Positions 8,396 to 17,354 of a DNA stretch of 51,352 bases are shown one piece after another (the first letter of the stretch is position 1; the number at the start of each line of letters is the position of its first letter). Source of the DNA: Acidobacteriota bacterium (GTDB taxonomy: Bacteria; Acidobacteriota; Holophagae; Acanthopleuribacterales; Acanthopleuribacteraceae). The DNA lies in NCBI GenBank assembly GCA_030066195.1, contig JASJCB010000077.1, positions 1-51,352 of the forward strand. Direction: 5' to 3'. The notes under the pieces were generated by a model, which saw only the letters and a list, made by a program, of their open reading frames with translations, searched no databases and had not been told where the DNA came from. The position numbers and the translations under genes were made by a program.

Positions 8396-8911
8396 TTAGT
8401 CGTCCTGTCCCACGGCTTTACGATTGGCCAGAGAGTTGCTGATCATCAATAGACCATGATTGTTATCACCGACCATCTTGATTTGAGCCAGGATTTCGCC
8501 GGCCTCCGCCTCATCCTCGATCTGCTCCATAATGAAGATATTCAAAAACGAGTCGGTGGCGTGATCGGCATGTTGTTGGGCTAGACGAACCAGCTCGTTG
8601 ATCTTGGCGGTCAAGGCCAATTCCTGCTGGTAGACCTGTTCGAACAACTCCAGCGGAGTCGACCATTCGTGAGGCGGTGCATCCATATTACCGAACTTCA
8701 CCTGGTGACCACGCGTGTTGATATAATCGAAGAAACGGGTCATATGGTTCATTTCGCCCTGCGCTTCCGCATGACACCAGTTGGCAAAACCCTTCAGGCC
8801 CCTGTTATCGAACCAGGAAGCCATAGAGAAATATATGAAGGCGGAGGATGCCTCTACGGTGGCGTGTCGGTTCAACGCCTCGGCGATTTCGGGATGTAAT
8901 GACATTTTCAT
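8396..8911 (-). CDS. ftnA: non-heme ferritin (FtnA-type)
   Basis: A 171-residue iron-storage protein. The first segment (EIAEALNRHATVEASSAFIYFSMASWF) and AEAQGEMNHMTRFFDYI give the ferroxidase ligands Glu and ExxH, and QIEDEAEAGEILAQIK supplies the later site residues. The size fits bacterial ferritin rather than bacterioferritin; the conserved heme-binding Met was not assessed. The start at 8911 has AGGAG close upstream; an alternative ATG two codons in is equally spaced. It stores iron as a 24-mer in the cytoplasm. It follows the zincin gene upstream on the same strand but is separated by about 100 bases. Confidence 0.9.
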   Translation of the reverse strand: MKMSLHPEIAEALNRHATVEASSAFIYFSMASWFDNRGLKGFANWCHAEAQGEMNHMTRFFDYINTRGHQVKFGNMDAPPHEWSTPLELFEQVYQQELALTAKINELVRLAQQHADHATDSFLNIFIMEQIEDEAEAGEILAQIKMVGDNNHGLLMISNSLANRKAVGQDD

Positions 8912-9369
8912 GCTCCTGTGCATTGGGGTATGTCCCCCGCGCAATACGCGGTGGAGTTCCAGTCTATTGAAGGGCGGCCATGCTTGCAACGGAAATTTTT
9001 AAAGCCCGCTCACGAGACAGGAAATGGAAAAGCCGAGCAAAGAAAACAGGACTCCGTCAAAGTCAAGCATGAGCCGTTGACAACCCCGAATTGACTCCAT
9101 TCTTCCCTGGAAGGCCTGAGGATCGGGCTTTTGATCCTCGATTCTTCCCGGGAAGAATCGAGTAGCGAACGCCGGAACTGGTCGGTTTCTAAATGCGGGC
9201 TGAACCCCGGCGGATGATCCGGCTCACCATCCCGTACAAATCGGACTGTTTCTCAAGTTTTCCCTAATATTTCTTGTTTAACGGGCGATAACCTTTATAA
9301 TGATGGTTGGGTCTAAGACCTGAAGAGAAAGGTGTACCCGCGGCAAGGGTACTCAATAGGGGGCCTGAG
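8912..9369. other. intergenic stretch with a 22-bp palindrome
   Basis: No gene is seen. The clear structure is a perfect 22-base palindrome at 9139-9160 (centre TTCTTCCCGGGAAGAA), preceded by a partial relative, ATTCTTCCCTGGAAG, at 9099-9113. The function is unknown. Confidence 0.55.
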
Positions 9370-9663
9370 ATGATTGAACCGGGCGCAATAAACAGTATCA
9401 TCAAAAACACGCTGAACCAAACCGGCAGTCGGGAGCGGGCCGGCTCCGCTGATGAACGCAAGTCTTCCAAAACCGAAACCGACAGCGTTGAAACCAGTGC
9501 CGCGCGTGAAGGGGAACGCCCCAAGAGCGAACCCATTTCCGGCCGTGAAGAAGCGAATTCCATTTCAAGTCTGTTGGGCGAGCAAATCGTCGGCAGCCCC
9601 GGCGCCGCCTTCTCCGCACAAACGGGCCTCGATCCCGAAGCGGTTCTGTCGCTGATCGCCTAA
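9370..9663 (+). CDS. small hydrophilic protein, unknown
   Basis: A 97-residue protein starting MIEPGAINSIIKNTLNQTG. The centre is highly charged and Ser/Glu-rich, likely disordered, and the end (AAFSAQTGLDPEAVLSLIA) looks helical. G-rich sequence precedes the ATG. The ORF has codon use like its neighbours and is followed at once by a strong terminator, which supports it being real. No recognised domain, signal peptide or membrane segment. Confidence 0.6.
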   Translation: MIEPGAINSIIKNTLNQTGSRERAGSADERKSSKTETDSVETSAAREGERPKSEPISGREEANSISSLLGEQIVGSPGAAFSAQTGLDPEAVLSLIA

Positions 9664-9695
9664 AGCTCTTTTACCTGAAAACAAAATCGACTAAC

Positions 9696-9724
9696 AAAGC
9701 CCCGTTCATCGGGGCTTTTGTTAT
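9696..9724 (+). terminator. intrinsic terminator
   Basis: Stem AAAGCCCCG / CGGGGCTTT around a five-base loop, then TTGTTATT. It separates the 9370-9663 gene from the small peptide gene at 9818. Confidence 0.9.
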
Positions 9725-9817
9725 TATTGACTCCAATTGGTGCGAATATGGGTAAGGCCCATGCGATGGTTGTCGGGTTCCCCCTATGACGCTCAATCCA
9801 AACATGGAGGATTTATG

Positions 9818-9964
9818 ATGAAATTACGTTTAGATACCTTGAAAATCAAAAGCTTTATCACCGACTCCGAAAAACGCGCCGTACGCGCCGGTCTGCCCAA
9901 AGATATCGACAACAATTCGCCTCGTTGCGCCGCTACCTTCTGGGAAGGCTGCGAGGACGATTGA
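9818..9964 (+). CDS. candidate RiPP precursor peptide
   Basis: The 48-residue peptide begins MKLRLDTLKIKSFITD after a TGGAGG site seven bases upstream; an ATG one codon earlier is also possible. The leader-like part with the pattern LxLDxLxxxSFxT resembles leaders of pinensin-type and related class I lanthipeptide precursors. The C-terminal part (SPRCAATFWEGCEDD) has two Cys, one Thr, one Ser and a Trp, as expected for a short modifiable core. RAG near residue 25 could be the leader boundary. No lanthionine synthetase, peptidase or transporter is nearby, so it is an orphan precursor at best. An ordinary small protein is the alternative. Confidence 0.55.
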   Translation: MKLRLDTLKIKSFITDSEKRAVRAGLPKDIDNNSPRCAATFWEGCEDD

Positions 9965-9968
9965 GTGT

Positions 9969-12008
9969 TTATCGGGACGACTCGTCCTGTAGCTTTTTGG
10001 CCGTGATGTAATCGGCCTTGGCGCCCTCTACATCGCCCACGGCCTGTTTTGCGAGTCCCCGCCGGTAATAGGCTTCCGCGCGGGGCTCCCTCTCGATGAA
10101 CCGGTTCAGATCGGCAATCGCGCCCGCGAAGTCTCCCTCGTGATAGCGGATGACCCCTCGACTGAACCATGCCTCGGTGAAATCCGGGTCCCGGGTGATT
10201 GCCTTTTCCAGTAAAGTCAGCGCTTCTTGTTTACGGCCGGTTTTGTAGAGGGCTTCCGCCAGGCCCAGAGTTGCTTCTCGCCCACCCGGTTTCATGGCCA
10301 GGCAGCGTTGAAAGGCTTCGATCGCCGCTTCGGGTCGGTTCAGTTCCAGTTGAGTTTCCGCCAGCCGGCAGTGGGCCTCTGCATAGTTCGGATCCAACTT
10401 ACAGGCTTGTTGGAAATCGGCCAGGGCTTCTTCGGAACGGCCCAACTTGCGGTGAGCGATGCCTCTATTGTGGTAGCCGATGGAATATGTAGGTCTCAGG
10501 TTGACCGCCCGATCGAAATCGGAGAACGCTTCGGCATACCTGCCGGCAGCCAGGTAGAGAGAACCCCGATTGTTATAGGCCGAGACCAGACCGGGTTCCA
10601 AGGCAATTGCTTTTGAATAGTCCGCAACGGCCGCGTCGGGCTCGCCATTGTTTTGATGGAACATGCCGCGAACAAGCAGTGCCGGTACATAGTCGGGTTT
10701 CAGTTCAATAGTTCGGTCAAAATCGGCGCCGGCTTCTTCACGACGTCCCAGTTCGCGTAGCGCGACGCCGCGATTGAAATAGGGGCGGGCCTTTTCCGGT
10801 GACTTTTGAACCGCATCGTCCCAGAGGGACAGAGGAGAGCGCCAGACCGCGGCGCGAAGCCAGGCGGCGCCGGCCAGAGCGATGATGACGGTGATTGCCG
10901 GCGCCCAACTGCTTTTGGGCGCTCTTTCTTTCAGCTTGCTGAGCAAGTTTGCCGCGGCCAGGGCAAAGGCGAACATCGGCAGGTAGAGACGGTGCTCTAC
11001 CATGACATCGTCCAGAACAAAAGCAACTGCCTCAACCGACAAAGCCAGGAAGAAGAAGCCGTAGCAGAAGAACAGAACCTTGTCTTTTCGTAGAAGGATG
11101 GGAATCAAGGCAACGCTTGCGGCCAGGAGGATGAAGGAAACCAAAAATACGGGATCGGTCGGAGAGGTGACCAGGGTGGTATGGTGGTCCAGGTTTTGGC
11201 CGACCGGCCAAATCAGTAGGAGCAGGTAGGTCAGCGTGACCGGTACTTGTGTCATAAGGTAGGCGACAGGACCGATATCTTCCACGTAGGGATCGAAGGT
11301 GTTTTCTCCATAGAGCCCGCGCATGATCAAGACCGTGACCGGTACAATCGCGGCCAGGGCAAGGAAGGACGAATAGAAAAGCCTCGAAGGTCGCGGATAT
11401 CCCCGGAGAAACAACCACTCCAAAAGGAACAAGGCGCCTACCAGAGAGGCGGCGTTCTCCTTGCAAAAACAAGCGGCCGCTCCGGAGGTCAAGGCGACGA
11501 TCCACCAAAAACCCCGTCTTTCGGACCGACGCCGGGCTTGGATGTAGGCGAACATGGCCGCCAGGTAAAACAGAGCAGCCAATAAAGCGGCACGCTGCCA
11601 GGTGTAGCACACGGCCTGCGTCTGAAGGGGATGCACCGCGAAGATTGCGGCGGCCACAAAGGCCGTGGTGCGGGATGAGGGGGAATGCGTGTCTTTCGTA
11701 AGGGCCCGGACCAGAAAGAAAACCACCCAGGTAGCGAGCAGATGAATGAGGATATTGACCAGATGGTAGCCCCTTACATCCTCACCCCCGAAATGGTAGT
11801 TGAGGGCAAAACTTGCCATTGTCAGGGCGCGCGCCGGGTTCTCCGCCATGAGTTTCGGTAAGCTCGCAAGGTCGTGCACCAAGGGGTTTTGCAACATAAA
11901 AGCTTTGTCGTCGTAGACGAACGGGTCATCAAAGGTTTGACCGTAAACCAAACCGATCAGGACGGCGATAAGAAGCAGATAGTTGATGGATAAACGGTCC
12001 GTCTTCAT
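9969..12008 (-). CDS. TMTC-like polytopic membrane protein with C-terminal TPRs
   Basis: The 679-residue product has around ten hydrophobic segments from residue 8 to about 390. An FVYDDKAFMLQNPLV motif early on matches the acidic loop of GT-C glycosyltransferases such as TMTC/PMT-type proteins. Residues 400-675 are eight TPR units (for example PYFNRGVALRELGRREEAGADFDRTIELKP). The combination is common in bacteria and is usually annotated as a tetratricopeptide membrane protein. Glycosyl transfer is plausible but unproven. It ends five bases before the stop of the convergent small peptide gene. Confidence 0.75.
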   Translation of the reverse strand: MKTDRLSINYLLLIAVLIGLVYGQTFDDPFVYDDKAFMLQNPLVHDLASLPKLMAENPARALTMASFALNYHFGGEDVRGYHLVNILIHLLATWVVFFLVRALTKDTHSPSSRTTAFVAAAIFAVHPLQTQAVCYTWQRAALLAALFYLAAMFAYIQARRRSERRGFWWIVALTSGAAACFCKENAASLVGALFLLEWLFLRGYPRPSRLFYSSFLALAAIVPVTVLIMRGLYGENTFDPYVEDIGPVAYLMTQVPVTLTYLLLLIWPVGQNLDHHTTLVTSPTDPVFLVSFILLAASVALIPILLRKDKVLFFCYGFFFLALSVEAVAFVLDDVMVEHRLYLPMFAFALAAANLLSKLKERAPKSSWAPAITVIIALAGAAWLRAAVWRSPLSLWDDAVQKSPEKARPYFNRGVALRELGRREEAGADFDRTIELKPDYVPALLVRGMFHQNNGEPDAAVADYSKAIALEPGLVSAYNNRGSLYLAAGRYAEAFSDFDRAVNLRPTYSIGYHNRGIAHRKLGRSEEALADFQQACKLDPNYAEAHCRLAETQLELNRPEAAIEAFQRCLAMKPGGREATLGLAEALYKTGRKQEALTLLEKAITRDPDFTEAWFSRGVIRYHEGDFAGAIADLNRFIEREPRAEAYYRRGLAKQAVGDVEGAKADYITAKKLQDESSR

Positions 12009-12159
12009 GGCGCAACTTTAGCCCGCGCGTGCTCACGGCGTCAACCATGGGAAAAATGTTCTAAAAATTGATCCAAAATAGTCACTTAATTCGCTTTATT
12101 AATGAAGCAGATTGTAATCGGACCCGACACCCTGCCGACGTCAAAGAGGTATTAGTTTT

Positions 12160-13719
12160 ATGGGAATTCAAAAATCTCTTCCAAGAATCTTCATGGTCCT
12201 TCTAGGCTTGTTTTCCATCCACACGCTTGCCTGGCAAGGGCCGCAAAACATGGTGGACCCCGGACTGATCAAAACCGCCGTCCAAACAGGCGACAGTTTG
12301 GTCATCCCCCTGATGGGTAGAAATGTCCTGGCCTGGGAAATCAGCTATAACGGCGACACCGTGGTTCTAGACAACAACACATCCTTCTACGAACTCACGG
12401 GCATGGAAGAAGGCGCGGGGCCCGTTGTGGTTACAGCCCTCGGCATCGACGCCGACGCTCAACTGGTGCGCGTACCGGTTCATCTGCAAACGAAGGGCTC
12501 GCTACTACCCGCTTGCGGCACGTCGAGACAGTCTCCCGACACTCGAGACATTCCCGTTCTACCGGGCACCGAGATCACCCTACGGTTAGGAGCGTACGGC
12601 GCCGATACGGCGACCATCGACGATCAGCCCATGGATTTCACAATCTCCTCCGGGATGAAAAACTTTTTCGCGGATTACGTGGCGGTAGAAGACACCACGG
12701 TCACGGCGGTGTTGGAAAACGCCTCCGGCCAAACGGAGTGTTTCTGGGAAATCGATGTGGTGAACGGCCCCCCGCTGCAAATTCTGCAAATTTATTCCGA
12801 CCCCGTGTTCAGTTTCCAAGATCGCCTTGATTTCGAGGCCGATCTCGATCTCATTCTCGAGACCAATGAATATGCCCTGACCGCGGAGATCAACGGCACT
12901 CCGCTCATGGTGGATTCGGTGGATGCGCAGGGGAACAAGTCCTGGCGCCTCACTGTCAATCCCGGCAGCAACACCCGCTATACCGCCAAGATCACCAACA
13001 GCATCGGTGAATTCCAATACGGGGATATCTTCGTCTACGTCAAATCCGGGCCCACCGTCTCATGGTTTAACACGGCGCCCAACCTCGCGCAGTTCCCCCA
13101 TGGCTCCATGATCCAACTACGCGTTGCTACCAACGGCACATCCGCGGAAATCGACGGCGGCGACCCCATGACGCCTTTTGAGGGAGCATGGACCGGCTTT
13201 ACGGCTGATTACGTGGTCACCGAAGACGAAACTGTAGAAGCCGTGGTGCGAAACGAGGCCGGCGGAGGCTTTCGCGCCACATGGGAGATCGATTGCGGCG
13301 TTGCCGTTTTCGCCGGAGTCGACCGCGTCCTTTGCGGCGCCTATCCGCTTAACGGCAACGATCTCGGCAAGCATGGCTCCGGTATATGGACGGTGGTATC
13401 CGGCGATGATCAGGGTAGTTTCATCGATCCCACCGATCCGAACACGTCCTTCACCGGAACCTCGGGTACAACCTATGAGCTGGCCTGGAGCCTGGTTGAC
13501 GATCCCTGCGAATCCCGCGACACGGTCAGGGTTACCTTTGTGGACCCCGGCGCGGACCTGGACCTGGACGGTCAGCCGGGCCTGGATAACAACGACTACC
13601 TGACATTCACAAGCCTTTGGGGCATTATGCCGCTCTCAGGCGGCTACCTGGATGAAGAAAACCTGGGTGTGGTAAGTGTCCTTTCCCTGATCCGGGCACG
13701 AGACTGCATTCCCCGGTAA
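12160..13719 (+). CDS. secreted multi-domain protein with dockerin-like C-terminus
   Basis: The 519-residue protein has a signal peptide (MGIQKSLPRIFMVLLGLFSIHTLAWQ). Several roughly 100-residue beta-rich modules follow, each containing a phrase such as DYVAVEDTTVTAVLENASG or DYVVTEDETVEAVVRNEAG, typical of Ig-like or PKD-like repeats. Near the end, DLDLDGQPGLDNNDYLTFTSLWG is a calcium-binding dockerin-type EF-hand loop, and a second, weaker half follows. It is probably an extracellular or surface protein. AGAGG precedes the start. A shared terminator separates it from the convergent hemF. Confidence 0.75.
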   Translation: MGIQKSLPRIFMVLLGLFSIHTLAWQGPQNMVDPGLIKTAVQTGDSLVIPLMGRNVLAWEISYNGDTVVLDNNTSFYELTGMEEGAGPVVVTALGIDADAQLVRVPVHLQTKGSLLPACGTSRQSPDTRDIPVLPGTEITLRLGAYGADTATIDDQPMDFTISSGMKNFFADYVAVEDTTVTAVLENASGQTECFWEIDVVNGPPLQILQIYSDPVFSFQDRLDFEADLDLILETNEYALTAEINGTPLMVDSVDAQGNKSWRLTVNPGSNTRYTAKITNSIGEFQYGDIFVYVKSGPTVSWFNTAPNLAQFPHGSMIQLRVATNGTSAEIDGGDPMTPFEGAWTGFTADYVVTEDETVEAVVRNEAGGGFRATWEIDCGVAVFAGVDRVLCGAYPLNGNDLGKHGSGIWTVVSGDDQGSFIDPTDPNTSFTGTSGTTYELAWSLVDDPCESRDTVRVTFVDPGADLDLDGQPGLDNNDYLTFTSLWGIMPLSGGYLDEENLGVVSVLSLIRARDCIPR

Positions 13720-13744
13720 CCTCCGAACTTCGCTCGAAGCAATG

Positions 13745-13781
13745 GGACACGGGGCCTTTCACATGCTCCGTGTCCTTTTTT
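13745..13781. terminator. terminator between the secreted protein gene and hemF
   Basis: Stem GGACACGG / CCGTGTCC with a T6 run on the plus strand. It also covers the last bases of the opposite-strand hemF stop region. Confidence 0.85.
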
Positions 13782-14697
13782 ACGCCGGGCCCAGCCAGTC
13801 TTGCGGTTTGAGATAGATGTCGTAGAGCTCCGCTTCCGACGTGCCCGGTTCCGGTTTATAAGCGTATTTCCAGGAAACCAGCGGAGGCATGCTCATCAAG
13901 ATGGACTCGGTTCGTCCGCCGGTTTGAATACCGAACAGGGTGCCCCGGTCGAAGAGCAGGTTGAACTCTACATAACGCCCCCGGCGATAAAGTTGGAATT
14001 CGCGCTCTCGCTCGCCGTAGGGAGTATGGCGGCGACGCGCAACGATGGGCAGGTAGGCCGGCAGAAAATGCTCGCCGATACTGCGCATCAAGGCAAAACT
14101 GTGATCGAAGGACACCGCGTTCAGGTCGTCAAAGAAAAGACCGCCCACGCCACGTGTCTCGTCCCGGTGCTTCAGGTAGAAATAACGGTCACACCATTGC
14201 TTATACTCCGGGTAGACATTGGGGCCGAACGGATCGCAGGCTTGTTTGGCGGTCCGGTGCCAGTGTTCGGCGTCCTCTCGAAACGGATAATACGGTGTCA
14301 GGTCGAAGCCGCCGCCGAACCACCATACCGGCTCCGCACCTTCTTTTCGAGCAATGAAAAACCGCACGTTCATATGGGTAGTGGGCACATAGGGGTTGTT
14401 GGGGTGCAGGACCAGGGAAACACCCATGGCGTCGAAATCACGACCCACCAGCTCCGGTCGTTTGGCGGTGGATGCGGCGGGCATGTCGGCGCCGTGGACA
14501 TGGGAGAAGTTGACACCGCCGCGCTCCAACAAATCTCCGCCGGCCATACAGCGCGTTCTACCTCCGCCCCCGCCGGGCCGCTCCCAAGCATCGGTTTCAA
14601 AGGATGCCTTTCCGTCCAGGGTTTCCAACTCGTCACAGATGGTTTCTTGCAGGCCCAATAGAAACGATTTCACCGCATCGGCATCGATCCCGCTCAT
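13780..14697 (-). CDS. hemF: oxygen-dependent coproporphyrinogen III oxidase
   Basis: A 305-residue enzyme that converts coproporphyrinogen III to protoporphyrinogen IX in heme synthesis using O2. Diagnostic segments are present throughout: GGGGRTRCMAGGDLLERGGVNFSHVHG, HPNNPYVPTTHMNVRFF, WWFGGGFDLTPYYP and GRYVEFNLLFDRGTLFGIQTGGRTESILMSMPP is represented intact near the C-terminus (residues about 245-280). The ATG at 14697 has GGGAGGG six bases upstream and is preferred over the one at 14721. It appears monocistronic. Presence of the aerobic enzyme implies growth with oxygen. Confidence 0.97.
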   Translation of the reverse strand: MSGIDADAVKSFLLGLQETICDELETLDGKASFETDAWERPGGGGGRTRCMAGGDLLERGGVNFSHVHGADMPAASTAKRPELVGRDFDAMGVSLVLHPNNPYVPTTHMNVRFFIARKEGAEPVWWFGGGFDLTPYYPFREDAEHWHRTAKQACDPFGPNVYPEYKQWCDRYFYLKHRDETRGVGGLFFDDLNAVSFDHSFALMRSIGEHFLPAYLPIVARRRHTPYGEREREFQLYRRGRYVEFNLLFDRGTLFGIQTGGRTESILMSMPPLVSWKYAYKPEPGTSEAELYDIYLKPQDWLGPA

Positions 14698-14923
14698 CGG
14701 CGTCCCTCCCCGGTCATTCATCGATAACGCTGCATTGTAGCAAGCGAGCGGGCGACGATGTCAAGACGATTGACCGGTGACAGGTCAAAGCCGCCGGTCT
14801 ATTCCACCCGCGCCGACGCGGCGCCGGGGTTTGAACTGTAGATCATCGAAAGACAGCGGTTCCCCCTTGCCGGCGTGTTGCTTAGTTGCTATGTATTAGC
14901 GGTCTGAACAACCCGGAGGTCTT

Positions 14924-15298
14924 ATGAACGACACCATTCGCCTACGTCTCGCCGGGATTTCCGGTTTTATTGCCGTAGCGCTGGGCGCATTCGGCGCTCA
15001 CGCCTTGGAACCCTTCCTATTGGAAAACAACGTGTTGGATACATGGAATACCGCGGTGCTTTACCATCTGGTCCACACGGCGGCCATGCTGGTCCCGGCG
15101 GCCGGAGGAAAACGTCTGCCCCCGGCCCTGTTCTTCGCGCTGGGCCTGTTGTTCTTCTCAGGCAGCCTGTATGTGTTGTGTCTCAGCGGTTTGAAATTCC
15201 TCGGCGCGGTGACCCCGTTGGGAGGAGTTTTCTTTTTGGCAGGCTGGGGGCGGCTGGCCTTACAGAGCTCGTCTCCAGGCCCCGGCGGAACAACTTAG
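14924..15298 (+). CDS. DUF423 family membrane protein
   Basis: The 124-residue protein has four hydrophobic segments. It shows the family pattern: GISGFIAVALGAFGAHAL at the N-terminus, TWNTAVLYHLVHTAAML in the middle, and FSGSLYVLCL followed by LGAVTPLGGVFFLAGW near the end. Proteins of this family (YgdD-like) sit in the inner membrane and have no firmly assigned function. The ribosome-binding site is CCGGAGG. The last 12 residues are Ser/Gly/Pro-rich. Confidence 0.9.
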   Translation: MNDTIRLRLAGISGFIAVALGAFGAHALEPFLLENNVLDTWNTAVLYHLVHTAAMLVPAAGGKRLPPALFFALGLLFFSGSLYVLCLSGLKFLGAVTPLGGVFFLAGWGRLALQSSSPGPGGTT

Positions 15299-15390
15299 AC
15301 GGTTTCGGCGCCTGGAAAAATGAGGAAATCTCCTATTTTCAAAAAAACCGGAATGGTTTTCCCCAAATTGCCGATAGGGTGTAATGAGTT

Positions 15391-15418
15391 TTTGTTACTC
15401 TTGGATTCCTTGTATAAT
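15391..15418 (+). promoter_or_regulatory. sigma-70-type promoter candidate
   Basis: A consensus -10 box TATAAT at 15413-15418 is preceded by TTTGTT/TTGTTA at about 15391-15397 with 15-16 bases between. It lies 50 bases before the REC-GGDEF-EAL start. Confidence 0.5.
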
Positions 15419-15467
15419 AAGGCTGACCTTCCCAATTAGGAATCGGGTAGAAAGGTTTCGAAACTAA

Positions 15468-17354
15468 ATGCAACCGAACAACCGTATTCTCATTGTCGAT
15501 GACAACACGTCTATTCATCGAGACTTCAATAAAGTCCTCAGCAACCCCCGGGCTGCCGAGAAACGGAAGCTTGCTCAAATTGAGCGCGGTTTATTTCAAG
15601 AGGACGACGACACCCCGGACCCCGATGCGGCCGGAGATCAACCGGAATACATCGTAGATTCCGCCTACCAGGGCGAGGAAGCCCTGGAAATGGTGGAGAA
15701 GGCTCACGCGGAGGGTAAACCTTACGCCCTGATTTTTATGGACGTACGCATGCCGCCCGGCTGGGACGGTATCGAAACCATCAGCCGCATCTGGGAAAAG
15801 TTCCCCGAGATCGAGATGGTCATCTGCACCGCTTATTCCGACTATTCCTGGGAGCGTATTCTCAGCCAACTGGGCACCACGGACCGTCTGTTGTTCCTGC
15901 GCAAACCATTCGATACAACGGCCGTCAAGCAGATGGCCCTGTCCCAAACCCAGAAATGGAATCTGGCCCAGAAAGCCAGGCATTACGTAGAGAAGCTGAA
16001 GGACGAAATCGAAACCCGCAAGAAATCGGAAGCAGAACTCCAATACCTGGCTCATCACGATCCGCTGACCGGTTTGGCCAACCGCACCAAGTTCAATTTA
16101 GTGTTGGACGCCACCATTACCAAAGCGGGTAGCGAAGACGGTCGCCTGGCCATGTTCTTCGTGGACTTGGATCGCTTCAAGGAAATCAACGATACCCTGG
16201 GATACCACAACGGCGACCTGTTGCTCAAACAGATTGCCGATCGCATCAAGCGGGTTATCGGCGAAACGGGCATTGTTGCGCGCTTCGGCGGTGATGAGTT
16301 CGCCGTCATGGTGCCCGATGTGACTTCTGTGGAAAGCGCCGCCGAAATCGCCACAAGGATTCACGACGAGATCGAGCCCAACTTCCAAATCGAAGACCTG
16401 CAATTGGAAGTGACCGCCTCCATCGGCATCGTGCTCTATCCCGAACACGGTGAAGACGCCGATACCCTGATGCGGCGCGCGGATATCACCATGTCGGTGG
16501 CCAAAAAGTCCGACCCCGGCTACACTTTCTACGAGGAAAAATACGACCATTTCAGCCTGCGCAGCCTGACTCTTTTGGGCGAACTGCGTCAGGCCATCCA
16601 TAACAACGACTTGAGCCTGCACTACCAACCCAAGATTTCCATAGAGACCGGTATCGTGACCGGTGTAGAGGCGCTGGTTCGCTGGCATCATCCCAAGCAC
16701 GGTCAGATCTACCCGGACGAATTCATCCCCCTGGCCGAACGCTCCGGTTTGATCAAGCCGCTCTCGATGTGGGTGTTGAAACAAGCGCCGCGCCAATGGG
16801 CCGGCTGGAACAAAGACGGTATCGATGTATCGATTGCCGTCAACCTGTCGGTTCGCGATCTGTTTGACGTGCATATCCCCGAAAAGATCCGAGGCTATCT
16901 GGAAGAGTTCGGCATGCCCGCGAATCGCCTGGTTTTGGAGATCACCGAATCGGCCATGATGGAAGACCCCAACCAGGCGCGCAGTATTTTGATGAACCTT
17001 TCCAACATGGGCGTACGCCTGGCCATTGACGACTTCGGCACGGGTTATTCCTCGCTGGCGTATTTGAAGAACCTGCCGGTGGACGAGATTAAAATCGACA
17101 AGTCCTTCGTGCTTGACATGGACAAGGACGCCGATGACGCCATCATCGTCAAATCCACGGTTGATTTGGGGCATACGTTGGGCTTGAGTGTCGTTGCGGA
17201 GGGCGTCGAAGCCGAACGGCACTGGCAAATGTTGCGCGAGTTGAACTGCGACTACGCCCAGGGATATTACATGAGCCGGCCCAAACCCGCCGAGGACCTG
17301 GCCGTATGGATGGGCGAATCACGCTGGGGTTTGGGCGCAAGTAAAGAGCGCTGA
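15468..17354 (+). CDS. REC-GGDEF-EAL response regulator, c-di-GMP signalling
   Basis: 628 residues in three modules. REC (residues 5-155) has the acidic pair D11-D12, phosphoacceptor D92, T121 and K146 (FLRKPF). About 35 extra residues lie between the first strand-helix and the phosphoacceptor, an insertion shared with the regulator at 49723. GGDEF (about 190-350) keeps DPLTGL and an intact GGDEF at 274-278, but the RxxD inhibitory site is not visible just upstream (GETG there). EAL (about 375-620) begins near TGVEALVRWHHP and includes DDFGTGYSSLAYLKNLPVDE and IKIDKSFV, so both synthase and phosphodiesterase activities may be retained. No kinase is adjacent. Confidence 0.95.
   Translation: MQPNNRILIVDDNTSIHRDFNKVLSNPRAAEKRKLAQIERGLFQEDDDTPDPDAAGDQPEYIVDSAYQGEEALEMVEKAHAEGKPYALIFMDVRMPPGWDGIETISRIWEKFPEIEMVICTAYSDYSWERILSQLGTTDRLLFLRKPFDTTAVKQMALSQTQKWNLAQKARHYVEKLKDEIETRKKSEAELQYLAHHDPLTGLANRTKFNLVLDATITKAGSEDGRLAMFFVDLDRFKEINDTLGYHNGDLLLKQIADRIKRVIGETGIVARFGGDEFAVMVPDVTSVESAAEIATRIHDEIEPNFQIEDLQLEVTASIGIVLYPEHGEDADTLMRRADITMSVAKKSDPGYTFYEEKYDHFSLRSLTLLGELRQAIHNNDLSLHYQPKISIETGIVTGVEALVRWHHPKHGQIYPDEFIPLAERSGLIKPLSMWVLKQAPRQWAGWNKDGIDVSIAVNLSVRDLFDVHIPEKIRGYLEEFGMPANRLVLEITESAMMEDPNQARSILMNLSNMGVRLAIDDFGTGYSSLAYLKNLPVDEIKIDKSFVLDMDKDADDAIIVKSTVDLGHTLGLSVVAEGVEAERHWQMLRELNCDYAQGYYMSRPKPAEDLAVWMGESRWGLGASKER

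Noticed and set aside
16098..17228. 376-residue minus-strand ORF within the GGDEF-EAL gene
   Set aside because: Opposite-strand frame of a well-supported gene; no motif of its own.
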